From Spironucleus salmonicida (lineage: Eukaryota; Fornicata; Diplomonadida; Hexamitidae): 64,000 nt of DNA. Below, piece after piece: positions 54,552-64,000 of this stretch. The notes under the pieces are model-generated. The model made no database searches and was not told the DNA's origin. It saw nothing but the letters and a program-made list of their open reading frames with translations. The position numbers were made by a program, and so were the translations under genes. Location: assembly GCA_000497125.2 (NCBI GenBank), contig CM035320.1, forward strand, positions 1,323,197 through 1,387,196. The letters run 5' to 3'. The stretch's first letter is position 1, and every line of letters begins with the position of its first letter.

Positions 54552-55313
54552 TCAATTCTTTGAAGGACGCCCTAAAAAATCAATTCTGATACCACATTTT
54601 ACATTAGCATCGTTATCATCAAACCAATAGCAGTCTCCACCATCTTAATTGTAACTTATATTATCCTACGGTGCTCCAAAATTATCAATAATAAAATTTA
54701 AATAAATGTTTTTTTCACAAGAGATAAGTTTGTTATAAAATACGGTATGATGCGTGCTGGCTCCAACTAATTTTGAAAGTTACTCGCTAGATAACTATTA
54801 GTGAAAATTTGTTAGTTTTTAATTAATAGCATTTTCTGTAACCATAAATTATTAAAAATCTTTATATATCTTTGGTAATTCCTATTTTAATTCTGATATT
54901 AAAGTTTTATAGTGTGGTAAATATTTAAATATTTCAAATTTATCATCAAATTAACCTTCGTTTAGACTAATAAGAAGACTTTTTGCTCTTTCAGAAACTG
55001 ATAGTTAGCTGAGTTCTTTTTAGTGCTAATCATCAGTTATATATTCTTAAAATTATGGGTAATAACATTATAATGAATTCTATAGAATGTTTAAATTTTT
55101 AACATTAAAAAGTGAGTGTAAATTAGAAATATTTTAGTTATTAATAGTAATAGTTGTTGTGAAGGATTCTGCTTTAAAATGTTACGTAAAAATAAATCCA
55201 AGATTTTCTAATTACGCATCTAATCGCATTATTAAATTCTCAATCTGAGGGTAAATAATCTAGATATCTAGTAATTAATCATATGCAAGTGTAAATGACA
55301 AGCAGTTGCTCAT
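54552..55313 (-). CDS. Hypothetical 253-residue protein upstream of DYNC2H1
   Basis: The frame runs from ATG 55313 to TGA 54552-54554, 36 bp before the DYNC2H1 ATG on the same strand. The sequence is mostly helical with a likely coiled coil (ELKQELPKIYKDFQQFMV, NQKLTNFHQQLSSEQLSKL). The C-terminus is distinctive (SYNQDGGDCYWFDDNDANV, then GIRIDFLGRPSKN). No TM segment or signal peptide, and I do not recognise the family. The very short gap to DYNC2H1 could mean a shared transcript, but spliced leaders or operons cannot be judged from sequence. Confidence 0.7.
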
Positions 55314-55386
55314 TTCAAATAATATAATAACTTATTTATATACATATTAGTACATATTATTTCATTAATATCATTTTTCACATATA
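55314..55386. promoter_or_regulatory. Short divergent promoter region
   Basis: 73 bp of almost pure A+T between two divergent start codons. Confidence 0.4.
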
Positions 55387-55830
55387 ATGGATTTATTTTT
55401 AAATAGTTTGGAAAATGCAATTAGCAGTTTAGAATATAATCATTCTAATGTACCCATTATTGAATATTAATAAAATCATACATAATAATACAATATTGGT
55501 AAAGTACTCGTTAAACTAGAAATAACATCTAATTCATTACGACTTAGTTTCAAGTATAAGAAATGTTATGGTTTAAACAATTTTTATTTTTAACAGGTTA
55601 TTAATATAATAGTTAGAACCAATAAGTTTGCCAGATAATTTCCAATTGATGGATATTAAATTTCATTTGTTGTTATTGAAACCTAATATAAACATAATAA
55701 AGATAAATTGCTACATTTTTTTAATAAAATGATTAATCTGTAGCAATCTTATGATATTAATCTCATTGATAAATAAATTATTTAAAGTTTAATTACTGAA
55801 GATAATTAAACATAAAGAATAGTATAATGA
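55387..55830 (+). CDS. ARPC4-like protein (Arp2/3 complex 20 kDa subunit), tentative
   Basis: 147 residues (ARPC4 is 168). The C-terminal half parallels ARPC4: RQFPIDGYQISFVVIETQY against the family pattern P-V-x-G-Y-D-I-S-F-L-I-T, then YKHNKDKLLHFFNKMI against the subunit's YKHKLVDF helix. The N-terminal half (MDLFLNSLENAISSLEYN, GKVLVKLEITSNSLRLSF) fits less well. Known: ARPC4 is the core scaffold of Arp2/3 actin nucleation. Many ciliates have a reduced actin-nucleation set, so a divergent copy is plausible but must be confirmed. The frame uses several TAA codons as Gln and ends in TGA. Confidence 0.5.
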
Positions 55831-56691
55831 GCAAGTTAGTTTGATTTTAACTATTATTTGATATTAAGGTTAAAAGATATATTAGTGTATAAGTTTTATT
55901 ATATATTTTCTATATTCTTTATCTATTTCTAAAGTTAACATTATATATAATAGTTTATCAGGAGGCAACTTACTCTTTATTAGATCTTAAATTGCATTAA
56001 CTGATGATAATTTTTAAATTATTTAAATATAATTTTATATCTAAAACATTAATATCTTATATTATTTTATCTAAACATAGAATGTAAAAGATATTTTAGT
56101 GTATTTAAAAATCATATATAATATATTGTAAAACCATGTTTATTAAAAAAATTAATTGATTTATGATGAAATTAAAAAGATTATTTAAATCAAATATTGA
56201 CCATTAATATAAAATTTAAATATAACTATAGGTTGCCAGAGATACTAGGTAAATTTATATTTCTATTAATCGATAATTTGTTAGTTCGATAATGGTATGA
56301 TCAAAAAATACATATAAATATTTTAAGATCTAAACACAATATTCCTTGTTTTAAAAACTTGATAACTATTATGTCTTTGTGTCAATATTGGATAAAGTGT
56401 TATGATTTTAATCTAAATGTTATGATCTATTATTTTAATAAAAAACAGATACATACAAATATTTGTTCAAAATTTAATTTTATAAAGATTAATTAATAAT
56501 AATAATAATAAATAATAAAGTTATATTAGATCCAAAAAGTAGTTAATTTTGTTATTAAGAGAATAAGTACATAAACCTGTGATCGGTAAGAACTATAATA
56601 TATGTTATACAATAAATTTAAAATAGTATAATAAGAACTTACTTAATATATATTTATATATTAATTATAATTAATTGATAGATCCTCTAAA
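55831..56691. other. Intergenic with a repeated 19-mer
   Basis: 861 bp of A+T-rich DNA. A 19-base motif, AAAAGATATATTAGTGTAT at 55872-55890, recurs with one mismatch at 56086-56104. No gene recognised. It includes the promoter of the PPPDE gene. Confidence 0.5.
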
Positions 56692-57933
56692 ATGCCATAT
56701 ACGGTAACACTTCATATTTATGACTTATCATAAGGTATAGCAGCATAACTTTCTAAATAGCTACTTAATAAAGAATTTAAGGCGGTATACCATACTGGGG
56801 TATCTCTACATAATACAGAATATTTCTTTGGACAGGGTATTTAAACAGGAGTACCACTTTAAACACCTTTTGGAAAGCCTATTGAATAGCGTGTAATGGG
56901 TACTACATCAAAGACTGTTAAAGATATCTATGATTGGATTTTTTCTCAATCAACAGATTTTTCTGAATCTTCTTATAATGCAATGACACATAATTGTAAT
57001 CATTTTTCAAGTGTATTCCTAACATTTTTAGGTATTTAAGGGTTTCCTTAGGAAATATTAGAGTAACCTGAAGAGTTTTTATCAACTTCATTAGGTAGCA
57101 TGTTTGGAAATATGTTTGGTGGAAAATCCAATTCACAACCTACTATCACCAATACAGAAACACCAAATAAAGAATATGCATCTCTTTATATTACAGATCC
57201 AAAAGTATTTATTTGCGATGACGAAGATCTTATCAACTATATTTAAGTCGTTTCTGAAAATGATGAAACTAAAAAATCCCTAAATACAATCTTAGCAGCA
57301 TATAACGAGTCTTAAAACTATAAAACGACATTTTTATTAGGTTAATAGAATAAAATTGCATTATACGAAGTTTTGGCTTTAATTTCAACCACATCTTCAA
57401 TAGAGAACATTCCAGAAGATCTCACACCTTCAAATTTGATCCCTTCTAACGAAACTACATTGATTATACCATTTTTCCGTTATCTTAATAATTACTTCTG
57501 CAACACAAAAGGCATGATAGATGGTCGTAAAAATATATAGCTATTCGTTCCTTTAATGAAAGAAATTATTGTAAATTAAGATAAAAATATTAAGGTCGCT
57601 GTACTGCGTTCTGCTTTTGCAATGTCAAGATTTTTCACTCCATCTATGCAGAAAAATACTCAGTTTTTCGAATTTTTGCTCAAAGAAGCTGTAGCCTATT
57701 CCTAATAATAAGGCAAGGAAAGTTAAATATGCCTTAATTTATGCTGTGGTGCCATTGGCAGAATGTTGATTTCGTTCAGCTCAGACGCTGTTTTGGCTAA
57801 TGAGTTAAAGCTAAAAGTGTCAAATCAACTGAAAACAGAAGACTTGAAGGATAGCAAGGCACCATGTGTAAGAGATCTTTCAAAATATATAAGCTTGAAA
57901 ACTGGGAAAAAAGATGACGAAGAATTTTTCTGA
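56692..57933 (+). CDS. PPPDE (DeSI-type) peptidase with C-terminal PUL-like domain
   Basis: 413 residues. Known: PPPDE proteins are papain-fold cysteine peptidases that cleave ubiquitin or SUMO isopeptide bonds. The N-terminal about 140 residues carry the family motifs: YTVTLHIYDLSQGIA, catalytic His in AVYHTGVSLHNTEYFFGQG, and catalytic Cys in YNAMTHNCNHFSSVFLTFL. After a Gly/Ser-rich linker (GSMFGNMFGGKSNSQ), residues about 165-413 are helical and Leu-rich (VFICDDEDLINYIQVV, ICLNLCCGAIGRML), which fits the PUL domain fused to PPPDE in some plants and protists. Such PUL domains bind Cdc48/p97. Both catalytic residues are present, so activity is likely; the substrate is unknown. The stop is 36 bp from the convergent gene. 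Confidence 0.88.
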
Positions 57934-57969
57934 CAATATTGTTTTATATCATATAACACTTCTAATAAT

Positions 57970-58473
57970 TCACCACTCCTCAGTTTATTCAATTTTTATT
58001 TCTTCTAGAATGAATTTATCCAGTGCCTTACCATACCAAACACAACTATTGCTAAGAAGCGTTTCTTAAAGCTCGAAAACACTTGGCATTGCATAGATAA
58101 TTGATTCATCTATATCAAGTAAGAATACAGCTTTTGGGTGAGACTTACAGTGACTGCTTGTATCTACTTCGAAAAGTTTAAGCGTGTAGATCTTCCTTTG
58201 TAACTCTCCCAACTCATCTTCAGGCGAGATTTATGGAACAATATTATGCAACTTAACTTAGTAACGAGAATCTGGTTTTTAGACTTCTGTATATATCTTT
58301 GAATAAGGGAATTGCTCCGTCGACTTCACGAATTCGGTCTCGAATTCATTGTAAAAATTAGATTTTACAAAGAAGAGAATAGCGCGATCAAGTATTGATT
58401 TGAGATCTGGGTCCTGCAATATGGCTACTTATTGCGCTATTTCTGAAGATGCAAAGGTCTTGATAACTGACAT
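57970..58473 (-). CDS. Hypothetical 167-residue protein
   Basis: The frame runs from ATG 58473 to TGA 57970-57972. Soluble, acidic and mixed helix/strand: MSVIKTFASSEIAQQVAIL, RYQVKLHNIVPQISPEDEL and CVWYGKALDKFILEEIKI. No signal peptide, TM segment or recognised motif. It lies 271 bp downstream of the ARID gene on the same strand. The level use of all codon classes supports a real gene. Confidence 0.7.
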
Positions 58474-58744
58474 TTAGAGTGGAGGTAGTATTTATTATTA
58501 TTACTATATAATTGCAGTAATATTAAAATAAAACTTTTGAAGCAAGAGTTTTAGACCGGTGAATAAGAATTATTTACTATCAGATAATAATTATAAGTAG
58601 GAGAATACGAATTTTGTATTTAATAATTTAAATCCATCAACTCAAGAGATTCAACTAAAATAGATAATAACCACTCAGCCGTATCCTATAATCCCTATAT
58701 TTTAGTCAAACCCTCTTCTTTGGCATGTCCCCAACCACCAAAAT

Positions 58745-60031
58745 TCACTCCAGCGACCCCTCAATTCCCCTTAAGAATACATATACAGCGTCATAAACTT
58801 AGCTCTCATCCAACTCGTAGAGCACTTTTAGGACAGTTTTCAGAGCCAATTTTAAGTTTTCGGATGTTAAATTGTGGAGAATCTGCGCCAAAAACACCAA
58901 TAAATAGCTGATTCTATCATCGGAATCTTCAATTAAGTAGATCCTGAGAACCAAAATGGCTGCATTGAATGTGAATAAATCAGATGAAGTAGGGTCGTCT
59001 AGATGGACGAAAAAGATTAGGAAACCTTCAATTAAAGGCGAGTACACCTTGATCAAATCTGATAAGATGCTAATGTTTTGAAAATTATTCCGTTAAATGA
59101 ATGAAGATAGAAGCCTGATTAGTGAGAATGTTAGCTGCGGTTCGTCGGGTAAATTTTCATAGTATATGTTTAAAATTGTTTTAATTTCAAAATTTAGAAT
59201 TTTACAATTTAGAATTTCACAACAAGGAATAAGAAAGAAGAGAGGATCTGCGATTAAAAGTAATTGTTATGGTGTATATGAAGAATTTATTATATTCTAT
59301 AGAATAGATTATAGTTTTCCAGATTGTAAAAACGCATATGGATAATTAATACTATAGTTCAATAGAGTGTTTAGCTATGTTTCAGCTTAAATAGCTTAAA
59401 TAAATAGTTCTTGTGGTGGATCTACTTTACCTGTTTGCTCTTAAATGCCAAAGTTTTCGGGTATTATAATTGGAATAGCTCCAATAACAACATTTCTGTA
59501 TAATTCGTTTCGCACTGGATCAGAATGAACACTAATATTTTCGTCTAAACGTTAAGGAATAGACATAGAGTTAAAACTAAAATGAGGAGTTTCTGTTAAT
59601 TCTAATTTTTATTCGTTTAAAGTGAACTTCTTGATTTGATTAATGATATTAAAAGATATTATACCATCTTTTTAATAATGTTCTAAAGCCAATAGATGCT
59701 TTACATATATATCTAATAATTATTAAATATTATTCGGCGTAATTTCAAACTTACTTGTAATCTCTTCTAAAATTATGCTTTACGTTTATTGATTAGAATT
59801 ATAAGCATCATTTAAAACACTAAATCCTCCTTTTTATTTTACATACTCAAACAAATTGTATAGATCAATTATTTTAGTATCAATTTTAGGGTAAATTTCA
59901 AATAAAAAGCCTACTACATCTCGTTGGATTTGAATCATATTTATATAGAATTCAAGTTATTTCGGATCTTCAGCTACCAGGTTTTCGATAACCGTCTAAA
60001 CATCTGCTGAGCAGTGAAGGAAATTCTGCAT
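58745..60031 (-). CDS. ARID-domain protein (ARID2/RSC9-like SWI/SNF subunit, tentative)
   Basis: 428 residues. An ARID DNA-binding domain fills about residues 30-120. The typical helix signature KIDTKIIDLYNLFEYVKQKGGF matches I-D-G-K-x-L-D-L-Y-x-L-F...GGF, followed by SKFEITPNNIQQLLDIYVK and LLALEHYQ. The remaining 300 residues are Leu-rich helices of armadillo style (LRIYLIEDSDDRISYLLVF, NLTSENLKLALKTVLKVLY). This order, ARID then helical repeat, resembles ARID1/ARID2 and RSC9 subunits of chromatin remodellers. The Gly before the conserved Lys is replaced by Thr. Nuclear chromatin role inferred. In-frame TAA near the 3' end extends it 17 codons beyond the standard-code stop. Confidence 0.75.
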
Positions 60032-60108
60032 AGATGGAAGGTAAAGATAGTTTTAATATTATATAATAAATAGATTTATTTAATAAATAAAAGATAGCAT
60101 TAATTTTA

Positions 60109-60468
60109 TCACTGTGGACATACTTCTGGTCTACGTAATCTCTCTTACATACTAGGTTTACCTATAAATGTTAAAAATTCTTCTAAGTTTTCAGCGGCCG
60201 TAACTTTCTCCCAGATATTTTCATTATTAATTTTCTCAACAACTTCTGAGGCATTAAATCCGTTTTCACCAGCCATCTGCATAAGACAGGAGTATTATTT
60301 ACTAAATTTCTCATATGCAAGAGTTACTAACAGAGAAATTCTTGAAGCTGGCTCTGTTGTACTAGTTATTATAACTTCATCCGAGCTGCAATATAAGCAA
60401 TTCTAAGGAGTTCTAAGTATATCTATAATTTCTACCTGACAATTTTAACACTTGATAGATAAAACCAT
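60109..60468 (-). CDS. Small zinc-ribbon protein, 119 residues
   Basis: Starts MVLSIKCQNCQVEII, with a second Cys pair in QNCLYCSSDEVII: a CxxC-x16-CxxC zinc ribbon within the first 30 residues. The helical remainder (RISLLVTLAYEKFSKQYYS, ENLEEFLTFIGKPSMQERL) ends RRPEVCPQ. It sits 77 bp upstream of the ARID gene on the same strand. The family is not recognised. A nucleic-acid or protein-binding adaptor is plausible but only inferred. Confidence 0.7.
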
Positions 60469-60838
60469 TCCAATCAAATAAAAAATATTAATATTATCAT
60501 ATAATATCATATATTGATATTAATACAATTGATAATGATTATCAGATAAAATTAATAAACAAGATGATATCAAGGATTGTAAAATGTATATTTATTATAA
60601 ATCTAAAAATGAATTACATAACTTAGTATTATATACTTAATAAATAGTCATTATATTATTAGGTATAATGTTTTTAGTTTATTTTTCAATACACTTCATA
60701 TCATTCAGTGACTACTGTAATATTTTCACTTTCATGTTTAATTAATTTCCAGTAATTTTAACCATTAAATAAAGTTTTCAACTACATATTAATTTAATAT
60801 TATATTATTATATAATAAAAGATTTACAACCATTTGCC
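60469..60838. other. Intergenic, divergent
   Basis: 370 bp of A+T-rich DNA between the Zn-ribbon and MEMO1-like starts. Several short ATAAT/ATTAT dyads, no gene seen. Confidence 0.5.
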
Positions 60839-61744
60839 ATGTACATCCGTCCATCTACATTTGTAAACCGGCTCTACCCACCACCACCAGCAGTCGATTT
60901 CGAGATCTAAAAATATCAGTAAAATTCTAATATAAACAGAGTTGGCGGTACAAAAGTCATATTCCCACCATTTTCGAAACTAGAGTAAATTGGATAAATC
61001 CAAGCAGCATTGTATTAGGCTTTAGACCCTGCATAGTATAACAAAATTCTTATTTTTTGTTCACATTAAAGCGAGTATTTGATGCAGACTCCTTTTACAA
61101 AGTGGATGATTCCTACACGGGAATGTATGGTGGCGAAAATTTCACAAGTTTAGGACATACCTTTTTGCTCAGAATTTGACTGTATCAATAACTAGTAAGC
61201 TGAGATCCAACTTATTTGGCTGTCTCGTATTTTCAATCTTCAGAGGCTTGAGGTTTATATATTCTACTGTGGAAATTAGCTGTAATTAATGAATTTACCC
61301 TTATTGTATGATCAGAACACATTGGTCATCTGCCCATTGGAGTTAACCCAAATTGGTATTGCTTTTCAATTTGTGCCAAAGCGTGAATGTGGCCTCATGG
61401 AGCATGCTTAAATGTTAAATTAGAAGCTCGTGGTTGCCATGGGGTAAGGTATTAAGGCTATAATTGAGGTTCTAAAGGAGGTCAAGCTACCAGAGAAAAA
61501 TGGATTTTTGACAGTTTTAAGGTTTTTCAAATAACTAGAGATCCAATTTCAGTATGAACTGCTTTGCCAATCTGCTAGCAACGAAATATTCAGTGCTTTG
61601 GACAGCGCAAAGACGTTTGGTGCAATAGTGGGTTTTACGAGCGATTACCGGAGCTAGGATTTTTATAAGAAGCAGGCGAAAATTGTAAAAAATGACTCAT
61701 TTGATTGTATCACATATCATTTAACCAGAATCCTCTGGCACTGA
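60839..61744 (+). CDS. MEMO1-like protein, divergent
   Basis: 301 residues (human MEMO1 297). Block order follows MEMO1: TKVIFPPFSKLEQIGQIQ where MEMO1 has the IAPHAGY loop, ALDPAQYNKILIFCSHQSEY for the VDP...IFILGPSHH strand, QTPFTKWMIP for YRTPL, NQQAEIQLIWLSRIF for EHSIEMHLPY, and LEVYIFYCG for TIIPVLVG. Of the MEMO1 metal ligands, the first His (HAGY) is replaced and the second (SHH) is kept as SHQ. The C-terminal Cys motif is not found. Known: MEMO1 binds copper or iron and affects motility and cytoskeleton. This copy probably does not bind metal in the standard way. Its 3' end overlaps the convergent gene by 35 bp. Confidence 0.5.
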
Positions 61745-62150
61745 TTTCTATATCTCTCTCGTTAACGTTAAACTCGTCCCCAGAACCTTCCCCGAAAAGC
61801 TACAAAAATAGTTTTTCGCACATATCAGTCGCACTAAATATTGCTCTTTCTGGGACTTTCAGAATATCTTAAATTTCTCGCAAACTGCAATTAGGTCCAT
61901 GGAAACTTCGCAGAAGTTCAATCGCCTAAATTTCGCTAAATCCACCAGGTTGCAACGTAAGTGCCTCGCAAAGCTAGGATGCTATTTGGCGGACACTGAC
62001 AGCTGTAGTTATTTTGACCAAAAATGACTCAAAATCGGCCGAAAACAAGCAATTTAGGCGCCTTAGTGCTGCTTAGAATACACGTGGTGAGATGGCGCTT
62101 GTGGAGAGCATCTCGACAAGAATCCGGTTTACTACATCAGGTGTGGTCAT
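61710..62150 (-). CDS. Hypothetical 146-residue helical protein
   Basis: The frame runs from ATG 62150 to TGA 61710-61712. All-helical, soluble: TPDVVNRILVEMLSTSAIS, SVRQIASQLCEALTLQPGG, CSLREIQDILKVPERAIF. The base composition is G+C richer than flanking DNA, and Gln is mixed TAG/TAA/CAA. The tail overlaps the MEMO1-like gene by 35 bp on the opposite strand. Function not recognised. Confidence 0.65.
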
Positions 62151-62430
62151 ATACTATGATTCTAGAGTTTTGAAAAGCCGAAAAACATAAAATTCAAGCA
62201 GCTTAAATTTGGTGATTTTGATTTGTGAGAGGAAAATAATTAATTGGCTGAGTGGGATTGTGGAGGAAATGAGGTTATTAAGCACTTAGATTATAAACGG
62301 GTATGGTTGAGAGAGGTCCAGGAGCTACACATGTTTCATGATAGTCGTGATCTCTTCCATGAATATAGAATAATACATAATTAGTATTATATTCATATTA
62401 ACATAAATTAAGTTTGGAGTGAAAGTTAAA

Positions 62431-63303
62431 ATGCGAAAACTCTCAACTATCCTTTATTCGCTTACAATTTTCGGGTTGACTCTATCAGTGTACTCCATCT
62501 ATACCCTATCATTGACACCATACTCCTAAATTATCAAACTCCAAAATGATACATCTATTTTCATATCAGAGAAATACGCTCCGTTTACACTTAAATATCT
62601 TACTGACACAATCCGCATCTGTGAACTATCTCAGTAGCCTGTATTCTCATAAGTTCCTTCAATGCTCACCAATTTTACTGTATAATTAGATTTTGACCCA
62701 TTCACTCACTTTAAACAGCACATAAGTGATTTTCAAGCTTACTAAAAACTAAAATTTAAGTCACTTACATGTTAATGTGAACGTGGTGAGTGTTATGATT
62801 TCGAGTATCTTAAATTTCATGTATACCAAAAGCAATCATTTTTCGATGTTCAACAGACGATAGCTGAGAAAACATTTACAATAGCTCTCAACAGAAAGCG
62901 CGAAGGTGACCTATAGCCTATCGAGCTTACCACATCAATGTAGGATTTTGCTAGCTCATATATCTAGGTTGTAAACTAACCTAATGAAAACTTTAGAATG
63001 CGATGTCAACTAGAAATTGCTGTATAGTAACTATAATTTGACCTATAGAAGGATTAATCATGCCGGCAATTTACATAGAACGCTTTTAGCGGTATTATTT
63101 ACCCACCAGCTTGGGTATAGGCGTAAAACCAAATCTCGACTTCAGTTCTTACCGAGTTAGAAAGCAAAGATATTTTGTAGTATAAGCGCGATGGAAAAAA
63201 CTAATTAATGATAATTGTAGGGATGACATTCTTTAGTTTCGTTGTGAGTGCGATCTAGTATTTACGGAATAGTTAAAATGATATCGACTTGGATGACATG
63301 TGA
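62431..63303 (+). CDS. Two-TM membrane protein, 290 residues, family not recognised
   Basis: An N-terminal TM or signal-anchor (STILYSLTIFGLTLSVYSIY) is followed by a loop of about 210 residues with paired cysteines (LTCQCERGECYDF, MRCQL, QSCRQ). A second TM (MIIVGMTFFSFVVSAIQYL) precedes a short acidic tail (NDIDLDDM). The loop is probably lumenal or extracellular. Topology recalls CDC50, ERGIC and TMEM231-type proteins, but I see none of their signatures. Converges with the ORC1/CDC6-like gene (24 bp between stops). Confidence 0.75.
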
Positions 63304-63327
63304 AATTTTGAAATGAAATTTGAGTTT

Positions 63328-64000
63328 TCACTCCAAAAGTCGCTTATCTATTGCGATTTAAGCTGTAAATAGATCATGATTTATGGTTACTGCATTCATT
63401 TCTTTAAGGTAATTCAGTCTCTGATGATTCTGTGAAATTGATTGAAAACCCAAAAATGGCGTCAAGAATGATGTTTTTTGCACGAAATATCCCATAAACT
63501 TTTTCATTTCCTTTGTAAAAAACTCGGGCTTATGTTAACCCAAAATCAGAGTAACTCCCTCTAAAGTCAGTTTCCTACTATAGTTTATGCGGATCAGAAA
63601 GTCGAAATAGTCACGTAAATCCCCTGCCCTGTTCAAAATTTTCTATGCCCCTAGTTTCAAAACTGGAAGTGGAAAATGGTCTTTAGTCTTAAATCTGGCA
63701 ATTTCAACAAATTCATCTGCTTTATAATCATTGAAAATGATCTGTTTCAGATTATGGGCCCTAGATGACAGTCGTTGATCATTTTCAAAGAAGCTAAGTG
63801 AGTTTGCAATCAAAATAACATTAGATTTTAATTCAAGAATCTAATATAGTTTCTTGTTACTTAGAAAGTCAGCCTCATCAAAAACGAGCGTTTTCCCCGG
63901 AAGTAGTTTGTACGCAGCAATTTCAGACTTTGATGATTTACTCAGTTGCTTAAAAATAGTATTATTAGGTGTCTTGGCGCAGTTGACTAACAGTGCCTTT
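63328..64000 (-). CDS. ORC1/CDC6-type AAA+ ATPase, C-terminal part (5' end outside window)
   Basis: About 223 residues lie in the window; the Walker A part is beyond the edge. Visible are LLVNCAKTPNNTIFKQL, Walker B TLVFDEADFLSNKKLYQIL, sensor 1 NVILIANSLSFF, the lid entry IIFNDYKADEFVEIARFK and sensor 2 NRAGDLRDYF. A C-terminal winged-helix-like part follows, ending DKRLLE. This order is that of the initiator AAA+ clade (Orc1, Cdc6 and archaeal Orc/Cdc6), which loads MCM at replication origins. The usual NSLD after sensor 1 reads NSLS. Orc1 and Cdc6 cannot be told apart without the N-terminus; a BAH domain there would indicate Orc1. Confidence 0.8.

Overview
The window reads as nuclear DNA of a protist that uses TAA and TAG as glutamine and TGA as its only stop. 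In the standard code almost every frame is broken. With TAA/TAG = Gln, about 25 long frames open, and several end in TGA exactly where the family should end (GBE1, TBCB, UTP7, DYNC2H1). This code, the high A+T content and the gene set (dyneins, transition-zone and tubulin-folding genes, a very large multi-TM protein of ciliate style) point to a ciliate. Hexamitin diplomonads and a few other lineages share the code. No intron is needed in any gene, not even in the 12.8 kb dynein-2 gene, which is unusual for a ciliate.

Layout: 1-14146 (-) divergent dynein heavy-chain-like gene, cut by the window edge. 15849-22778 (-) giant 2309-residue membrane protein. 22867-24207 (+) multi-pass membrane protein. 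24210-25676 (-) UTP7/WDR46. 25804-35563 a 4728-bp direct duplication (two units with a 304-bp spacer) carrying a C2H2 zinc-finger gene, an RPAP3/SPAG1-type TPR co-chaperone and TMEM67 (meckelin); the left TMEM67 copy has lost its N-terminal Cys-rich domain. 36068-37722 three small genes. 37726-39879 (-) glycogen branching enzyme. 40194-40913 (+) tubulin cofactor B. 41697-54515 (-) cytoplasmic dynein-2 heavy chain. 54552-57933 a 253-residue protein, an ARPC4-like protein and a PPPDE peptidase. 57970-60468 (-) an unknown protein, an ARID protein and a Zn-ribbon protein. 60839-63303 a MEMO1-like protein, an unknown and a two-TM protein. 63328-64000 (-) ORC1/CDC6-type AAA+ ATPase, cut by the window edge.

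Genes are packed in divergent and convergent pairs, often 2-90 bp apart. Coding and intergenic DNA differ mainly in A+T. A ciliary theme recurs (dynein-2 heavy chain, the dynein-like gene, meckelin, the dynein-assembly-type co-chaperone, TBCB) among unrelated housekeeping genes. There is no sign of an operon, a CRISPR array, a transposon or an RNA gene. The most unusual items are the dynein-like protein, which keeps linker, stalk and microtubule-binding domain but has lost most nucleotide sites except AAA2, and the near-identical tandem duplication.
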